Positions 5,268 through 5,332 of a stretch of DNA of 5,332 bases are shown in pieces (positions within the stretch are counted from its first letter, which is position 1; each line of letters opens with the position of its first letter). The position numbers were made by a program, and so were the translations under genes. The DNA is from CAYFMP01 sp964344215 (lineage in GTDB: Bacteria; Pseudomonadota; Alphaproteobacteria; Rhodospirillales; Casp-alpha2), in contig CAYFMP010000132.1 of NCBI GenBank assembly GCA_964344215.1, positions 1 through 5,332 on the forward strand, read 5' to 3'. The notes under the pieces are model-generated. The model had not been told where the DNA came from and ran no database searches. It worked only from the letters and a program-made list of their open reading frames with translations.

Positions 5268-5332
5268 ACTTGACACTTTCGAGACCAAAACCGCCTTCGC
5301 CGACCGTGTCGGGCTCACCAAGGCCCGCATCT
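5260..5332 (+). CDS. Start of a helix-turn-helix protein, possibly Nu1-like small terminase subunit (cut by window edge)
   Basis: Only 24 codons are present, beginning MPKLDTFETKTAFADRVGLT and continuing KARI. The pattern of a short leader, then a hydrophobic helix KTAFADRVGLTKARI, reads as the first two helices of a helix-turn-helix (turn at VGLT). This opening is like that of small phage terminase subunits of the Nu1 type, which bind the packaging site, but generic HTH regulators begin in the same way. GAGGG (5249-5253) lies 6 nt before the ATG at 5260, a good ribosome binding site. If it is TerS, the element encodes packaging specificity; 24 residues cannot prove it. Confidence 0.6.
   Translation, partial: MPKLDTFETKTAFADRVGLTKARI

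Noticed and set aside
4776..5330. Minus-strand frame of 184 residues through the repeats
   Set aside because: It stays open because of the 9-bp repeat period and GC content; it lies antisense to the primase end and a new plus-strand gene and has no family signature.
1..5332. tRNA gene or attachment-site core next to the integrase
   Set aside because: No tRNA cloverleaf or direct-repeat att core could be seen; the attachment site would be expected beyond the left edge, past the integrase 3' end.

Overview
The window is GC-rich, with strong G/C preference at third codon positions. Its protein families (a bifunctional primase-polymerase/helicase of a type common in alphaproteobacterial islands, AlpA-like and MerR-like small DNA-binding proteins, a phage-type integrase) suggest an alphaproteobacterium, perhaps Rhodospirillales-like. 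That placement comes from protein style and composition, not from a marker gene. The content is mobile: this is one end of an integrated element (prophage, phage satellite or integrative island), not housekeeping DNA.

Layout. Bases 1-776 (minus strand) hold the N-terminal two thirds of a tyrosine recombinase whose 3' end runs off the left edge. A 132-bp divergent intergenic region (777-908) carries a good sigma70-like promoter reading right, a weaker overlapping one reading left toward the integrase, and a short inverted repeat across both -10 regions. From 909 to 4960 four plus-strand genes are packed as one operon (ATGA overlap, GTGA overlap, then a 1-nt gap): a MerR-like winged-helix protein with an unknown C-terminal domain, a small AlpA/excisionase-like protein, a conserved-looking small protein of unknown function, and an 870-residue primase-polymerase fused to an AAA+/SF3-like helicase.

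Just after the primase-helicase (4976-5100) are three copies of a 9-bp unit, GGTGGGTTT, and then three copies in inverted orientation, separated by 71 bp of lower-GC DNA. The position resembles the iteron-type origins used by P4-type replicative helicases, so this is the best candidate for the element's replication origin. A small uncertain ORF runs through it. At the right edge (5260 onward) a helix-turn-helix protein begins that resembles the start of Nu1-like small terminase subunits.

Read together: recombination (integrase), a transcriptional switch and possible excisionase, autonomous replication (primase-helicase plus candidate origin), then possibly packaging. This order, int / divergent switch / small DNA-binding proteins / primase / origin / terS-like, recalls P4- and PICI-type phage satellites. 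Whether it is a satellite, a prophage end or a plasmid-like island cannot be settled from 5.3 kb.
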